The position numbers were made by a program, and so were the translations under genes. This document shows positions 27,631-35,396 of a DNA stretch of 64,000 bases, in pieces (position 1 is the stretch's first letter; the number at the start of each line of letters is the position of its first letter). The notes under the pieces are model-generated. The model was not told the origin of the DNA. It saw only the letters and a list, made by a program, of their open reading frames with translations, and did not search any database. The DNA is from Cellulosimicrobium cellulans (GTDB lineage Bacteria > Actinomycetota > Actinomycetes > Actinomycetales > Cellulomonadaceae). The stretch covers positions 1-64,000 of the forward strand of contig NZ_JAFGYF010000012.1 in assembly GCF_016921195.1 (NCBI RefSeq), given 5' to 3'.

Positions 27631-28794
27631 TCAGTACGACGTGCCCATGAGCTCGCAGACGTCGGCGAGGGTGCGGTCAGCGATGGCGTTCGCGCGGGCG
27701 TTGCCCTCGCGCAGCACGTCGAGCGGGTCGGGGCCGTCGCCCGCGGCGAGCGCCCGCCGCCGGGCGCGCAGGGGACGGAGGTGCTCGACGAGCGCCTCCG
27801 TCACCACCTGCTTGAGCCGGCCCGCACCCGCCGCGCCGACCTCGTCCGCGAGCGCCTCCGGCGTCGTCCCCGCGGCGAACGCGCCGAGCGTGAGGAGGTT
27901 CGCGACCTCGGGACGACGCTCGGGCTCGTAGGTCACGTGGCGCTCGGAGTCGGTGCGGTGGCGGCGGACGAAGCGCGCGGTGGCGTCCTCGTCGTCGCGC
28001 AGCTCGAGCGCGTTGCCCGCGGACTTGCTCATCTTGCGACCGTCGGTGCCGAGCACGGTGGGCGCTGGCGCGAGCAGGACGTCGGGCTCGGGGAAGTACG
28101 GCTGCGCGGCGGCGTAGCGCTGGTTGAAGCGGCGGGCGACGGTGCGCGTGATCTCGACGTGCGGGAGCTGGTCCTGCCCGCCGGGGACGAGGTTCCCGTG
28201 GCAGAACAGGATGTCGGCGGCCTGGTGCACCGGGTAGGTGAAGAGCAGGCCGCTCATGGGCCGGCCCTGCCGCGCCGCGGCCGCGGCGGCCTCGGTCTTG
28301 ACGGTCGGGTTGCGCTCGATCTCGGCGGTGGTGACGAGGCTGAGGAACGGGAGCAGGAGCTGGTTGAGGGCGGGGACGGCGGAGTGGGCGAAGATCGTCG
28401 TGCGGACGGGATCGATGCCGGCGGCCAGGTAGTCGAGGACGACCTCGCGGACGGTCCCGCGCAGGTCGCCGGGGTCGTCGCGGTCGGTGATCACCTGGTA
28501 GTCGGCGACGACGAGCACGACCTCGACGCCGTCGTCCTGGAGCCGGACGCGGTTCGCGAGGGTGCCGAGGTAGTGGCCCAGGTGCAGCGCCCCGGTCGGG
28601 CGGTCGCCCGTGAGGACGCGGAACCCGGACGGATCGGTCGCGAGGCGCGCCTCGATCTGGGCGGAGCGCTCGCGCGCGGCGGCGACGGACGCGGTCGACG
28701 ACGGCAGCGTGGTCGAGGGCGCGGACGAGGAGCCGGACGCCGGGACGGCAGCGGTCGGACGGATCGTCCCGGTCGGGTCGAGGGTCGTGGTCAT
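27631..28794 (-). CDS. trpS: Tryptophanyl-tRNA synthetase
   Basis: A 387-residue class I aminoacyl-tRNA synthetase. PTGALHLGHYLG near residue 66 is the HIGH box, and KMSKSAGNAL near residue 255 is the KMSKS loop. DQLPHVEITRTVARRFN is typical of TrpRS. Residues 1-50 are a Thr/Ser/Ala-rich extension not needed for catalysis. The ATG follows CAGGAGAG. A leader peptide with three consecutive Trp codons and hairpins lie upstream, so transcription is probably attenuated by charged tRNA-Trp. Streptomyces carry a similarly controlled trpS1 as one of two paralogues, so a second constitutive copy may exist. Confidence 0.95.
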   Translation of the reverse strand: MTTTLDPTGTIRPTAAVPASGSSSAPSTTLPSSTASVAAARERSAQIEARLATDPSGFRVLTGDRPTGALHLGHYLGTLANRVRLQDDGVEVVLVVADYQVITDRDDPGDLRGTVREVVLDYLAAGIDPVRTTIFAHSAVPALNQLLLPFLSLVTTAEIERNPTVKTEAAAAAARQGRPMSGLLFTYPVHQAADILFCHGNLVPGGQDQLPHVEITRTVARRFNQRYAAAQPYFPEPDVLLAPAPTVLGTDGRKMSKSAGNALELRDDEDATARFVRRHRTDSERHVTYEPERRPEVANLLTLGAFAAGTTPEALADEVGAAGAGRLKQVVTEALVEHLRPLRARRRALAAGDGPDPLDVLREGNARANAIADRTLADVCELMGTSY

Positions 28795-28828
28795 GGTGCT
28801 CTCCTGGGGTGGGAGCCACGCACCACGC

Positions 28829-28892
28829 CCGGTCGAGGACCGGACCGGCCCGGACATGACGACGTCCCGGCTGCGGCGCGCAGCTCGGGACG
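28829..28892 (-). promoter_or_regulatory. trpS: Attenuator hairpins of the trpS leader
   Basis: Between the leader peptide and trpS lie a stem at 28863-28892 (CGTCCC/GGGACG plus CTGCG/CGCAG) and a second at 28829-28843 (CCGGTC-GAG-GACCGG). The leader-peptide segment itself holds a GGCTGC/GCAGCC hairpin whose sequence is partly repeated in the first stem, which would allow alternative pairings. Confidence 0.6.
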
Positions 28893-28905
28893 TGGGCAGG
28901 ACAGG

Positions 28906-28947
28906 TCACGGCTGCGGGGGCAGCCACCACCAGCTCTGCGTGATCAT
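28906..28947 (-). CDS. trpL: Trp leader peptide MITQSWWWLPPQP
   Basis: A 13-codon reading frame upstream of trpS, starting at ATG and ending at TGA. Codons 6-8 are three consecutive Trp codons. This is the pattern of ribosome-mediated attenuation: stalling on Trp codons during tryptophan shortage would change the downstream fold and favour trpS transcription. Known leaders in Streptomyces and Corynebacterium have the same WWW core. I see no good ribosome site, so it may be leaderless. Confidence 0.8.
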   Translation of the reverse strand: MITQSWWWLPPQP

Positions 28948-29003
28948 GCGCCCACCCTACGCCCCGGCCTCGCGTGGCCGAGCCCCTCGGCGAGAATGGT
29001 CGG

Positions 29004-29876
29004 ATGCCCGAGATCTCCGTCGAGAACGTCACCGGTCCCGTCGCCTACCACGCGGAGGGTCCGGTGTGGTGGCCGGGCTGGGGCGGGCTCCGCTACGTGG
29101 ACATGCTCGCGGGCGACCTCCTGACGCTGCGGCCCGACGGCGGTGTCGACCGCCTCCACGTGGGCGACCACGCGGCCGTGGTGCGGCCGCGCACCGGGGG
29201 CGGGTTCGTGGTCGGGCTCGCGCGGTCGGTCGCGGTCGCGGACGACGACGGTGCACCGGTCCGCACGCTCGCGACGCTCGTCGACGACCCGACGGTCCGC
29301 CTCAACGAGGGGGCCGCCGGACCCGACGGCGCGTTCTACGCGGGCGGCCAGGCGGAGGGCGAGCGGCCGAGCGCGCTGTACCGGGTGGAGGTTGACGGCT
29401 CGTCGCGCGTCGTGCTCGACGGCATCGAGGTGTCGAACGGGCTCGGGTTCTCGCCGGACGGGTCCCGGGCCTACTACGTCGACTCGGCGACGCGGCGGAT
29501 CGACGTGCTCGACGTCGTCCCGGCCGCGGAGGACCCGCGCGGTCTCGTGCGGCGTCGCCCGTTCGTGGAGATCGACCCCGACGACGGCATGCCGGACGGC
29601 CTCACGGTCGACGCGGAGGGCGGCGTCTGGGTGGCGCTGTGGGGCGGCGGCGCGGTCCAGCGCTACTCCCCCGACGGCACGCTCGACGCCGTCGTGCCGC
29701 TCCCGGTGTCGCAGGTGAGCGCGTGCACGTTCGGCGGCGACGACCTCGACCGGTTGTTCGTCACGACGTCGCGCCAGGGACTGGACGACCCCGACGCGGA
29801 CGAGGCCGCGTCGGGGTCGCTGTTCGTGGCGGAGCCGGGGGTCCGGGGGCTCCCGGCCCTGCCGTTCGCGGGCTGA
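29004..29876 (+). CDS. SMP-30/gluconolactonase-family sugar lactonase
   Basis: A 290-residue six-bladed propeller. GPVWWPGWGGLRYVDM, VRLNEGAAGPDGAFYAGG, ISNGLGFSPDGSRAYYVDS (here VSNGL) and DGMPDGLTVDAEGGVWVALWGGG are the family's metal-site motifs: the Glu in the first blade, Asn in SNGLGFS and Asp in PDGLTVD. It should open a sugar lactone to the acid. It is convergent with the FAH-family gene 17 nt away and fits the second step of an oxidative sugar pathway encoded beyond it. No TGCTATAGCA element lies upstream, so co-regulation is unproved. A GTG at 28974 is an alternative start. Confidence 0.85.
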   Translation: MPEISVENVTGPVAYHAEGPVWWPGWGGLRYVDMLAGDLLTLRPDGGVDRLHVGDHAAVVRPRTGGGFVVGLARSVAVADDDGAPVRTLATLVDDPTVRLNEGAAGPDGAFYAGGQAEGERPSALYRVEVDGSSRVVLDGIEVSNGLGFSPDGSRAYYVDSATRRIDVLDVVPAAEDPRGLVRRRPFVEIDPDDGMPDGLTVDAEGGVWVALWGGGAVQRYSPDGTLDAVVPLPVSQVSACTFGGDDLDRLFVTTSRQGLDDPDADEAASGSLFVAEPGVRGLPALPFAG

Positions 29877-29892
29877 GCGGCGCCGCGGGGCC

Positions 29893-30747
29893 TCAGCGGA
29901 CGGCGTCGCGCACGCGCTGCTCGGCGCGGCCCAGGCCGTCGATCTCGAGCGCGACGACGTCGCCCGCACGCAGGTAGGGAAAGCGCCCGGACAGGGCGAC
30001 GCCCTGCGGTGTCCCGGTGTTGATGAGGTCGCCGGGCTCGAGGACCATGTACTGCGACAGGTGGTGCACGAGGTACGCGACGTCGAAGATCATGTCGGCC
30101 GTCGTCGAGTCCTGGCGGGGCTCGCCGTTGACCCAGGACCGGAGCCCGAGGTTCTGGACGTCCACCTCGTCGGCGGGGACGAGCCACGGGCCGAGCGGGT
30201 TGAACGTCTCGCAGCTCTTGCCCTTGGACCACTGACCGCCGGAGACCTTCATCTGGTAGTCGCGCTCGGAGACGTCGTGCGACAGGACGTAGCCCGCGAC
30301 GTGGTCGAGCGCCTCCTGGGGCGACGACAGGTAGCGCGCCCGCCGGCCGATCACGACGCCGAGCTCGACCTCCCAGTCGACCGTCGTCGCGCCGGGCGGC
30401 ACGAGGACGTCGTCGTGCGGGCCGACGACCGTGTTCGAGTGCTTCCAGAAGACGATCGGGACCTCCGGCGGTGCCGAGCCGGACTCGGCGGCGTGCTCCG
30501 CGTAGTTCATCCCGATGCAGACGACGGCCGTGGGCCGGGCGACGGGCGCGCCGACGCGCAGATCGTCCGCGCCGTCGAGCACGGGCAGCGCGCCCGCGGC
30601 GAGCGCCGCGCGGACCCGGCCGACGCCGTCGGCCGCGAGGAACGCGCCGTCGATGTCGCGGGTGAGCGGGTCGAGGGAGTACACGACCCCGTCCTCGCGG
30701 ACGGCGGGACGCTCCTGGCCGAGGGGGCCGAGTCGGACGAGCTGCAC
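29893..30747 (-). CDS. Fumarylacetoacetate hydrolase family protein
   Basis: A 284-residue protein, GTG start after AGGAGACC. The FAH catalytic core is intact: CIGMNYAEHAAESG, FWKHSNTVVGPHD, DWEVELGVVIGRRAR (metal-binding E..E), YVLSHDVSERDYQ, INTGTPQGVAL. The family cleaves C-C bonds in 2,4-diketo acids or decarboxylates and hydrates them. In L-fucose and L-rhamnose oxidation it splits 2,4-diketo-3-deoxy acids into pyruvate and a hydroxyacid. It follows the hydroxyacid dehydrogenase gene by 84 nt on the same strand, downstream of the operator at 31845. Confidence 0.88.
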   Translation of the reverse strand: MQLVRLGPLGQERPAVREDGVVYSLDPLTRDIDGAFLAADGVGRVRAALAAGALPVLDGADDLRVGAPVARPTAVVCIGMNYAEHAAESGSAPPEVPIVFWKHSNTVVGPHDDVLVPPGATTVDWEVELGVVIGRRARYLSSPQEALDHVAGYVLSHDVSERDYQMKVSGGQWSKGKSCETFNPLGPWLVPADEVDVQNLGLRSWVNGEPRQDSTTADMIFDVAYLVHHLSQYMVLEPGDLINTGTPQGVALSGRFPYLRAGDVVALEIDGLGRAEQRVRDAVR

Positions 30748-30831
30748 GGGTGGGTCTCCTAGGTCTGGGGCGGGCGGGGCCGACCGCGGCGTGCTGCGGA
30801 GCGCCGCGGTGCGAGAGCAGTGTGCGCGTTC

Positions 30832-31836
30832 TCAGGCGAGGGCGCGCGCGTGGTCCGGGTTGACGATCGACGGCACGGGCCGGCCCGCGAGGAAGTCGAC
30901 GGCGTTGCGCGCGGTGTGCACGGGGAGGTCCTGCATGGCCTCGGGCGAGAACCACGCGGCGTGCGGGGTGAGCAGCACGTTGTCCAGGGTGCGCAGGCGC
31001 GAGTCGGCGGGCAGCGGCTCGGTCGCGTAGACGTCGAGCGCGGCCGAGCCCACGTGGCCGGACGCGAGCGCGTCGGCGAGCGCGTCCTCGTCGATGAGCG
31101 GCCCCCGGCACGTGTTGACGACCCGCACCCCCGGCTTCGCGGTGGCGAGCGTGCGGGCGTCGAGCAGGTGGCGCGTCGAGTCGGTGAGCGGCGCGTGCAG
31201 CGTGATGACGTCGGCGCGCGCGACGGCCTCGTCGATCCCCACGGCCTCGTGCCCGTCGGACGCCACGGCCTGCGGATCGACGAACGGGTCGTGCACGAGC
31301 ACGCGGTAGCCGAGCGCGCGGGCGGAGCGCGCGACCTCGGAGCCGATCCGCCCGTACCCGATCACGGCGACGACCGTGCTGGACAGGCGCGCGGCGTGCT
31401 GCGCCGTCGGCGCCCACGTGCCGGCGCGCAGCGCGCGGTCGTAGGCGACGAGGCCGCGGTCGAGCGTGAGGATCATCGCGACCGTGTGGCTCGCGACCTC
31501 CTCGATGCAGTAGGTCGGGGTGTTCGCGACGGCGACGCCGCGCTCGGTGGCGGCCGCGACGTCGACCATGTCGTAGCCGATGCCCATGCGCGAGACCATG
31601 CGCACCCCGCCCGGCCCGGCGACGGCGTCGAGCACGCGGGCCGTGATCGGGGCCCACTGCACGACGAGCGCGGAGGGCACGGACCCGCTCGCGGCGGCCT
31701 CCTCGACGGCGGCGATCACCTCGTCCTCGGTGCGCGCGGCGGCGCGCACGGCCCGCAGCCCGGCGGCGGTCAGGGTGTCCTCGCACGCGGTCCCGGGCAG
31801 GTCGCAGTCGGTGATGACGACGGTGTCGGCTGTCAT
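30832..31836 (-). CDS. D-2-hydroxyacid dehydrogenase (CtBP/phosphoglycerate dehydrogenase-like)
   Basis: A 334-residue NAD-dependent oxidoreductase. VVAVIGYGRIGSEVARSARALG is the dinucleotide fold. Catalytic Arg (NTCRGPLID), Glu (EPLPAD) and His (LTPHAAWFSPEAM) are present. The family reduces 2-keto acids to D-hydroxyacids or oxidises sugar-acid analogues. The ATG (31836) has no ribosome site. A TATAGC box inside the operator palindrome ends 9 nt upstream, so the message is probably almost leaderless and the operator covers the -10 box. It forms an operon with the FAH-family gene. Confidence 0.88.
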   Translation of the reverse strand: MTADTVVITDCDLPGTACEDTLTAAGLRAVRAAARTEDEVIAAVEEAAASGSVPSALVVQWAPITARVLDAVAGPGGVRMVSRMGIGYDMVDVAAATERGVAVANTPTYCIEEVASHTVAMILTLDRGLVAYDRALRAGTWAPTAQHAARLSSTVVAVIGYGRIGSEVARSARALGYRVLVHDPFVDPQAVASDGHEAVGIDEAVARADVITLHAPLTDSTRHLLDARTLATAKPGVRVVNTCRGPLIDEDALADALASGHVGSAALDVYATEPLPADSRLRTLDNVLLTPHAAWFSPEAMQDLPVHTARNAVDFLAGRPVPSIVNPDHARALA

Positions 31837-31844
31837 GCGATGGA

Positions 31845-31861
31845 TGCTATAGCAAATAGCA
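31845..31861. promoter_or_regulatory. GntR operator 1, TGCTATAGCAAATAGCA
   Basis: The perfect 10-bp palindrome TGCTATAGCA (31845-31854) is followed by a half site AATAGCA. The same 17 bases occur at 47319-47335 in front of the transporter operon. It overlaps the likely -10 box of the minus-strand hydroxyacid dehydrogenase operon. Confidence 0.8.
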
Positions 31862-31889
31862 CCCTCGACCAACCCTCGGGCCGCCCGGA

Positions 31890-31899
31890 TGCTATAGCG
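31890..31899. promoter_or_regulatory. GntR operator 2, TGCTATAGCG
   Basis: One mismatch from the palindrome. TATAGC (31893-31898) ends 8 nt before the SDR start at 31907, the spacing of a -10 box for a leaderless transcript. Sites 1 and 2 are centred 45 bp apart and serve divergent genes. Confidence 0.75.
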
Positions 31900-31906
31900 T
31901 GGCCTC

Positions 31907-32719
31907 ATGACCCTTGCCCCGGACGGCGCCCGCCGCCGACTCGCCCTCGTCACCGGCGCCAGCTCCGGCATCGGCGCCGCCACCGCCCTCCAGCTCGCGC
32001 GCGACGGGCACGACGTCTGGCTCACGTACACCGGCGGCGAGGCCGGCGCGCGCGCCACCGCCGCTCGGTGCGAGGAGGAGGGCGCCGCGACGCGCGTCTC
32101 CCGCCTCGACCTGCGCGACACCGCGTCCGTCGAGGCGCTCGTCGCCGAGGTCACCGACGCCTGGGGACGCCTCGACGTGCTCGTCAACAACGGCGGCGTG
32201 TGCCCCTACCGCGCGCTCGACGACATCGAGCTCGACGAGTGGGACCTCGTCATGGAGACCAACGCGCGCGGCACGTTCGTGCTGTCGCGCGCCGCGCTCC
32301 CGCTGCTGCGCGCGGACCGGCCCGAGCCCGCTGGGGCGACCGCCACGCCCGACGAGCGGACCGCGCGCGACCGCGCGATCGTCAACCTCTCGTCCATCGC
32401 GGGCGAGCAGGGCGCACTGAAGACCGGCGTGCACTACGCCGCGAGCAAGGCCGCGATCCTCGCGATCACGCGCTCCTTCGCGCGCATCCTCGCGAGCGAG
32501 GGCATCCGCGTGAACGCCGTGACGCCCGGCCCCGTGACGAGCGCGATCACCGACCAGCTCGCCCCCGACGCGCGCGCCGGGCTCACCGCGTCCATCCCCC
32601 TCGGGGACTTCGGCACGCCCGACGACGTCGCCTGGGTCGTCGCGGCCCTCGCCTCCCCGCGCGCCGGGTTCGTCACCGGCGCGACGTACGACGTCAACGG
32701 CGGCATCCGGATCGACTGA
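31907..32719 (+). CDS. Short-chain dehydrogenase/reductase (sugar dehydrogenase candidate)
   Basis: A 270-residue NAD(P)-dependent SDR. TGASSGIG begins near residue 16, NNGGV marks the core strand, Ser in NLSSIAG and Y177/K181 (YAASK) complete the catalytic set. INGGIRID-type ending (VNGGIRID) is typical of classical SDRs. Placed opposite the hydroxyacid dehydrogenase across two operators and followed by a SnoaL-like gene, it could oxidise the imported sugar to its lactone. The ATG lacks a ribosome site, and its promoter suggests a leaderless message. Confidence 0.88.
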   Translation: MTLAPDGARRRLALVTGASSGIGAATALQLARDGHDVWLTYTGGEAGARATAARCEEEGAATRVSRLDLRDTASVEALVAEVTDAWGRLDVLVNNGGVCPYRALDDIELDEWDLVMETNARGTFVLSRAALPLLRADRPEPAGATATPDERTARDRAIVNLSSIAGEQGALKTGVHYAASKAAILAITRSFARILASEGIRVNAVTPGPVTSAITDQLAPDARAGLTASIPLGDFGTPDDVAWVVAALASPRAGFVTGATYDVNGGIRID

Positions 32720-32760
32720 CGCCCAGCTCCCCCGCCCACCCCCTGCCCGAGGAGGCACCC

Positions 32761-33093
32761 ATGAGCACGTCCCCGTCCGCCGTCGTCACCGCCCAGGTCG
32801 ACACCTTCAACGTCCGCGACCTCGACGCGTTCTGCGCGACCTACGCGCCCGACGCCGTCGTGAGCGGCGTGACCCCCGAGCCGATCGTCGGCCGCGACGC
32901 CCTGCGCGCGTTCTACGCGAGCCGGTTCGAGGACACCGCGCTGCACTGCGTCATCGACGCGTCCGTGACGTTCGGCGACCGCTGGCTCGTCGCGCGCGAG
33001 CTCGTCACGACGTCGAACGGCACCGGCGAGACCATCGCGACGTTCGAGGTCCGCGACGGCCTCATCACCAGCGCGAGCATGGTCAAGGGCTGA
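32761..33093 (+). CDS. SnoaL-like/NTF2-fold protein
   Basis: A 110-residue single-domain protein of the nuclear transport factor 2 fold (VVTAQVDTFNVRDLDAFCATYAPDAVVSG at the N-terminus, IATFEVRDGLITSASMVKG at the end). Members are binding proteins, isomerases or hydrolases and cannot be assigned by sequence alone. GAGGAGG precedes the ATG. It is 41 nt downstream of the SDR gene, so both belong to the unit controlled by operator 2. Confidence 0.8.
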   Translation: MSTSPSAVVTAQVDTFNVRDLDAFCATYAPDAVVSGVTPEPIVGRDALRAFYASRFEDTALHCVIDASVTFGDRWLVARELVTTSNGTGETIATFEVRDGLITSASMVKG

Positions 33094-33155
33094 CGCGCCG
33101 GCCTACGATCTCCTGCACGTGTCGGGACGCGGCAGGCGCGACCTCGATCCGCGCC

Positions 33156-33329
33156 TCACACGAGGCCGAGGTCAGCCTTGACCTGTTCCCAGGGCAACGC
33201 AGTCCCCGAGCCGCTCAGCTCGTCGCGAGCCGCCTGCGCGGCGCGGAGATCTGCCAGATCGTCGGCCGTCTCCACCGGGCGCGCCAGGTCGTCCACCTCA
33301 GAGGCTTCTGCACGGCTCCCGATATTCAC
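33156..33329 (-). CDS. Probable orphan type II antitoxin
   Basis: A 57-residue frame starting at GTG, with an in-frame stop four codons upstream that fixes the N-terminal limit. The acidic, helical body ends in GTALPWEQVKADLGLV, which matches the common C-terminus of actinobacterial Phd/RelB-like antitoxins (pattern PWEEVKAELGL). No toxin frame follows: only about 60 nt separate it from the SnoaL-like gene. It may be a relic or act on a distant toxin. The start codon lacks a clear ribosome site. The base composition is lower in GC than its neighbours, as for the adjacent nuclease gene. Confidence 0.45.
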   Translation of the reverse strand: MNIGSRAEASEVDDLARPVETADDLADLRAAQAARDELSGSGTALPWEQVKADLGLV

Positions 33330-33424
33330 CCGCTGAGGCTAACGCCTCGCTCTGTCCATGTCCGAGACAGCGCACTAGGCTCCCCCGCAACCTTTCGCAA
33401 CGGCACGACCAGGGGGAACTCACT

Positions 33425-34519
33425 GTGGAGATCGGCGAACGACTGGCGTCATTGGCGACGAAGATCCAGCAGCAGAAGGCGACGATCGGCACCGAGGAAG
33501 CGACGAAGAACGCGTTCGTCATGCCGTTCATCTCATTGGTCCTCGGGTACGACGTCTTCAACCCGAACGAGGTGATCCCCGAGTTCACGGCGGACGTCGG
33601 GACGAAGAAGGGCGAGAAGATCGACTACGCGATCGTCAAGGACGGCGAGCTCCAGATGCTCGTCGAGGCGAAGACGATCGGGTCCCCGCTGAGCCTGAAC
33701 CACGCCTCCCAGCTGTTCCGCTACTTCGCGACGACCAACGCCCGGATCGCCATCCTCACGAACGGGCAGCACTTCCACTTCTTCACCGATCTCGACAAGC
33801 CCAACCGCATGGACGAGAAGCCCTTCCTCCAGCTCGATTTGCTCGACCTGGACGAGACGCTCATCCCCGAGGTGCAGAAGCTCACGAAGGACACGTTCGA
33901 TCTGGAGTCCGTCGTCAGCGCTGCGGAGGAGCTCAAGTACATCGGCGCTCTGAAGCGTGCGCTCGCCGCTCAGTTCCGCGAGCCGGACGACGAGTGGATC
34001 AAGGCGCTCACGAACCGGGTGTACGACGGCTCGTTCACGCAGAAGGTGAAGGAGCAGTTCAGGATCCTCGTCGCCAAGGCGATGAAGCAGTTCCTCGCCG
34101 ACCAGGTCAACGACAGGCTGAAGGCGGCGCTCGGTGGCCAGGCGTACCCGGACGCGGGCAGCGTGCCGATGACCGGCACCGAGGCAGCACAGGAGAGTGT
34201 CGCCGAAGCGGCACGCCCCGACGACCGGGGTATCGAGACGACCCTCGACGAGATCGAGGGGTATCAGATCATCCGCGCGATCGCGTGCAGCGAGGTCTCA
34301 CCGGCCCGGATCGTGCATCGTGACACCAAGAGCTACATGGGTGTCCTGCTGGACGACAACAACCGCAAGCCGATCGCGCGCCTGCACTTCAACACCGGGC
34401 AGAGGTATCTCGGGCTGTTCGACGAGAACAAGGTCGAGACGCGGCACCCGATCACGTCCCTCGACGAGATCTACGAGCACGCCGAGCACGTGCGCAAGAC
34501 CGTCCACAACTACCTCTAG
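33425..34519 (+). CDS. Stand-alone type I restriction R-subunit N-terminal-like nuclease
   Basis: A 364-residue protein, GTG start after AGGGGGAA. Residues about 25-130 match the HSDR_N-type PD-(D/E)xK nuclease domain: IPEFTADVGTKKGEKIDYAIVKDGELQMLVEAKTIG contains the Asp, Glu-x-Lys pattern, followed by QLFRYFATTNARIAILTNG. Residues about 150-235 are helical. The C-terminal 100 residues form a separate beta-rich domain. No helicase, HsdM or HsdS gene is nearby. Stand-alone members occur widely and are often annotated as restriction endonucleases; a defence role is plausible but unproved. Codon use is less GC-rich than the flanking catabolic genes, suggesting later arrival. Confidence 0.75.
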   Translation: MEIGERLASLATKIQQQKATIGTEEATKNAFVMPFISLVLGYDVFNPNEVIPEFTADVGTKKGEKIDYAIVKDGELQMLVEAKTIGSPLSLNHASQLFRYFATTNARIAILTNGQHFHFFTDLDKPNRMDEKPFLQLDLLDLDETLIPEVQKLTKDTFDLESVVSAAEELKYIGALKRALAAQFREPDDEWIKALTNRVYDGSFTQKVKEQFRILVAKAMKQFLADQVNDRLKAALGGQAYPDAGSVPMTGTEAAQESVAEAARPDDRGIETTLDEIEGYQIIRAIACSEVSPARIVHRDTKSYMGVLLDDNNRKPIARLHFNTGQRYLGLFDENKVETRHPITSLDEIYEHAEHVRKTVHNYL

Positions 34520-34556
34520 AGGGTGACGGACCGCCCCGCGTCGGTAATCCCGCCGG

Positions 34557-35396
34557 TCAGGTGAGGCCGTACCGCGCGTCGAGGTCGGGGTCGTGGGGCG
34601 GGTCGCCGAACGACGCGGTCCAGGCGCCGTCGGCGGCGATCGACTGGCCGGAGACGTAGCCCGCCTCGTCGGACAGGAGGAACGCGACGAGTGCGGCAAT
34701 CTCCGCGGACTCGGCGATGCGGCCGAGCGGCGGACCCTCGGCGAGCGCGCGCTCCTCGGCGGCCGGGTCGGCGGCGCGGGCGATCTGGGCGTCGAGGTGC
34801 GGGGTGCGTACCCCGCCCGGCGCGACGGTGTTGGCGCGGATGCCGTACCGCCCGTACGTCACGGCGACGGAGCGCGCGAGCGCGTCGATGCCGCCCTTGG
34901 TCAGCTCGTAGGCGGCGTGGTCGGCGAACGCCGCGCGGCCGTGGATCGAGCCGATGTTGACGATCGACCCGCCGCTCACCTGGTCGGTGAACGCCTCGAC
35001 GGCGGCAGCGCAGCCCCACAGGTAGCCGAGGCCGTTGATCTCGACGACGTCGCGCGCGTCCTGCTCGACCTGCGCCGCCCGCTCCGGGTCGGCGAGCGCG
35101 TGCAGCGGCGTGCGGACGGTGATGCCCGCGTTGTTCACCCATCCGGCGAGCGGCGCGAGGTCGCGCGCGGTCCGCGCGGCCTCGCGGTGGGCCTCGCGGT
35201 CGCGCGAGTCCCCCAGCACGACGGCGGCGCACACCCCCTCCTCGACCGTCCCCGAGCCCGGGGTGCGTTCCAGCCCGACGACAGTCCACCCGTCGGCGGT
35301 GAGGCGCGCGGCCACGGCGCGGCCGATGCCCTTGCCGCTGCCGGTCACGACGGCGCTTCGGTGCCGGTTCACAGGTCCGGCTGCGGGTCCTGTCAC
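34557..35396 (-). CDS. Short-chain dehydrogenase (third in the operon-linked set)
   Basis: A 279-residue SDR, last gene of a four-gene operon. VVTGSGKGIGRAVAARL is the cofactor loop, NNAGI the structural motif, and S (NIGSIHG), Y163 and K167 (YELTK) the catalytic residues. GTG start overlaps the stop of the enolase-superfamily gene (GTGA). In oxidative fucose or rhamnose-type pathways an SDR oxidises the 2-keto-3-deoxy acid at C4. One of the two SDRs in this operon likely does this, though which one cannot be told. Confidence 0.87.
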   Translation of the reverse strand: MTGPAAGPVNRHRSAVVTGSGKGIGRAVAARLTADGWTVVGLERTPGSGTVEEGVCAAVVLGDSRDREAHREAARTARDLAPLAGWVNNAGITVRTPLHALADPERAAQVEQDARDVVEINGLGYLWGCAAAVEAFTDQVSGGSIVNIGSIHGRAAFADHAAYELTKGGIDALARSVAVTYGRYGIRANTVAPGGVRTPHLDAQIARAADPAAEERALAEGPPLGRIAESAEIAALVAFLLSDEAGYVSGQSIAADGAWTASFGDPPHDPDLDARYGLT

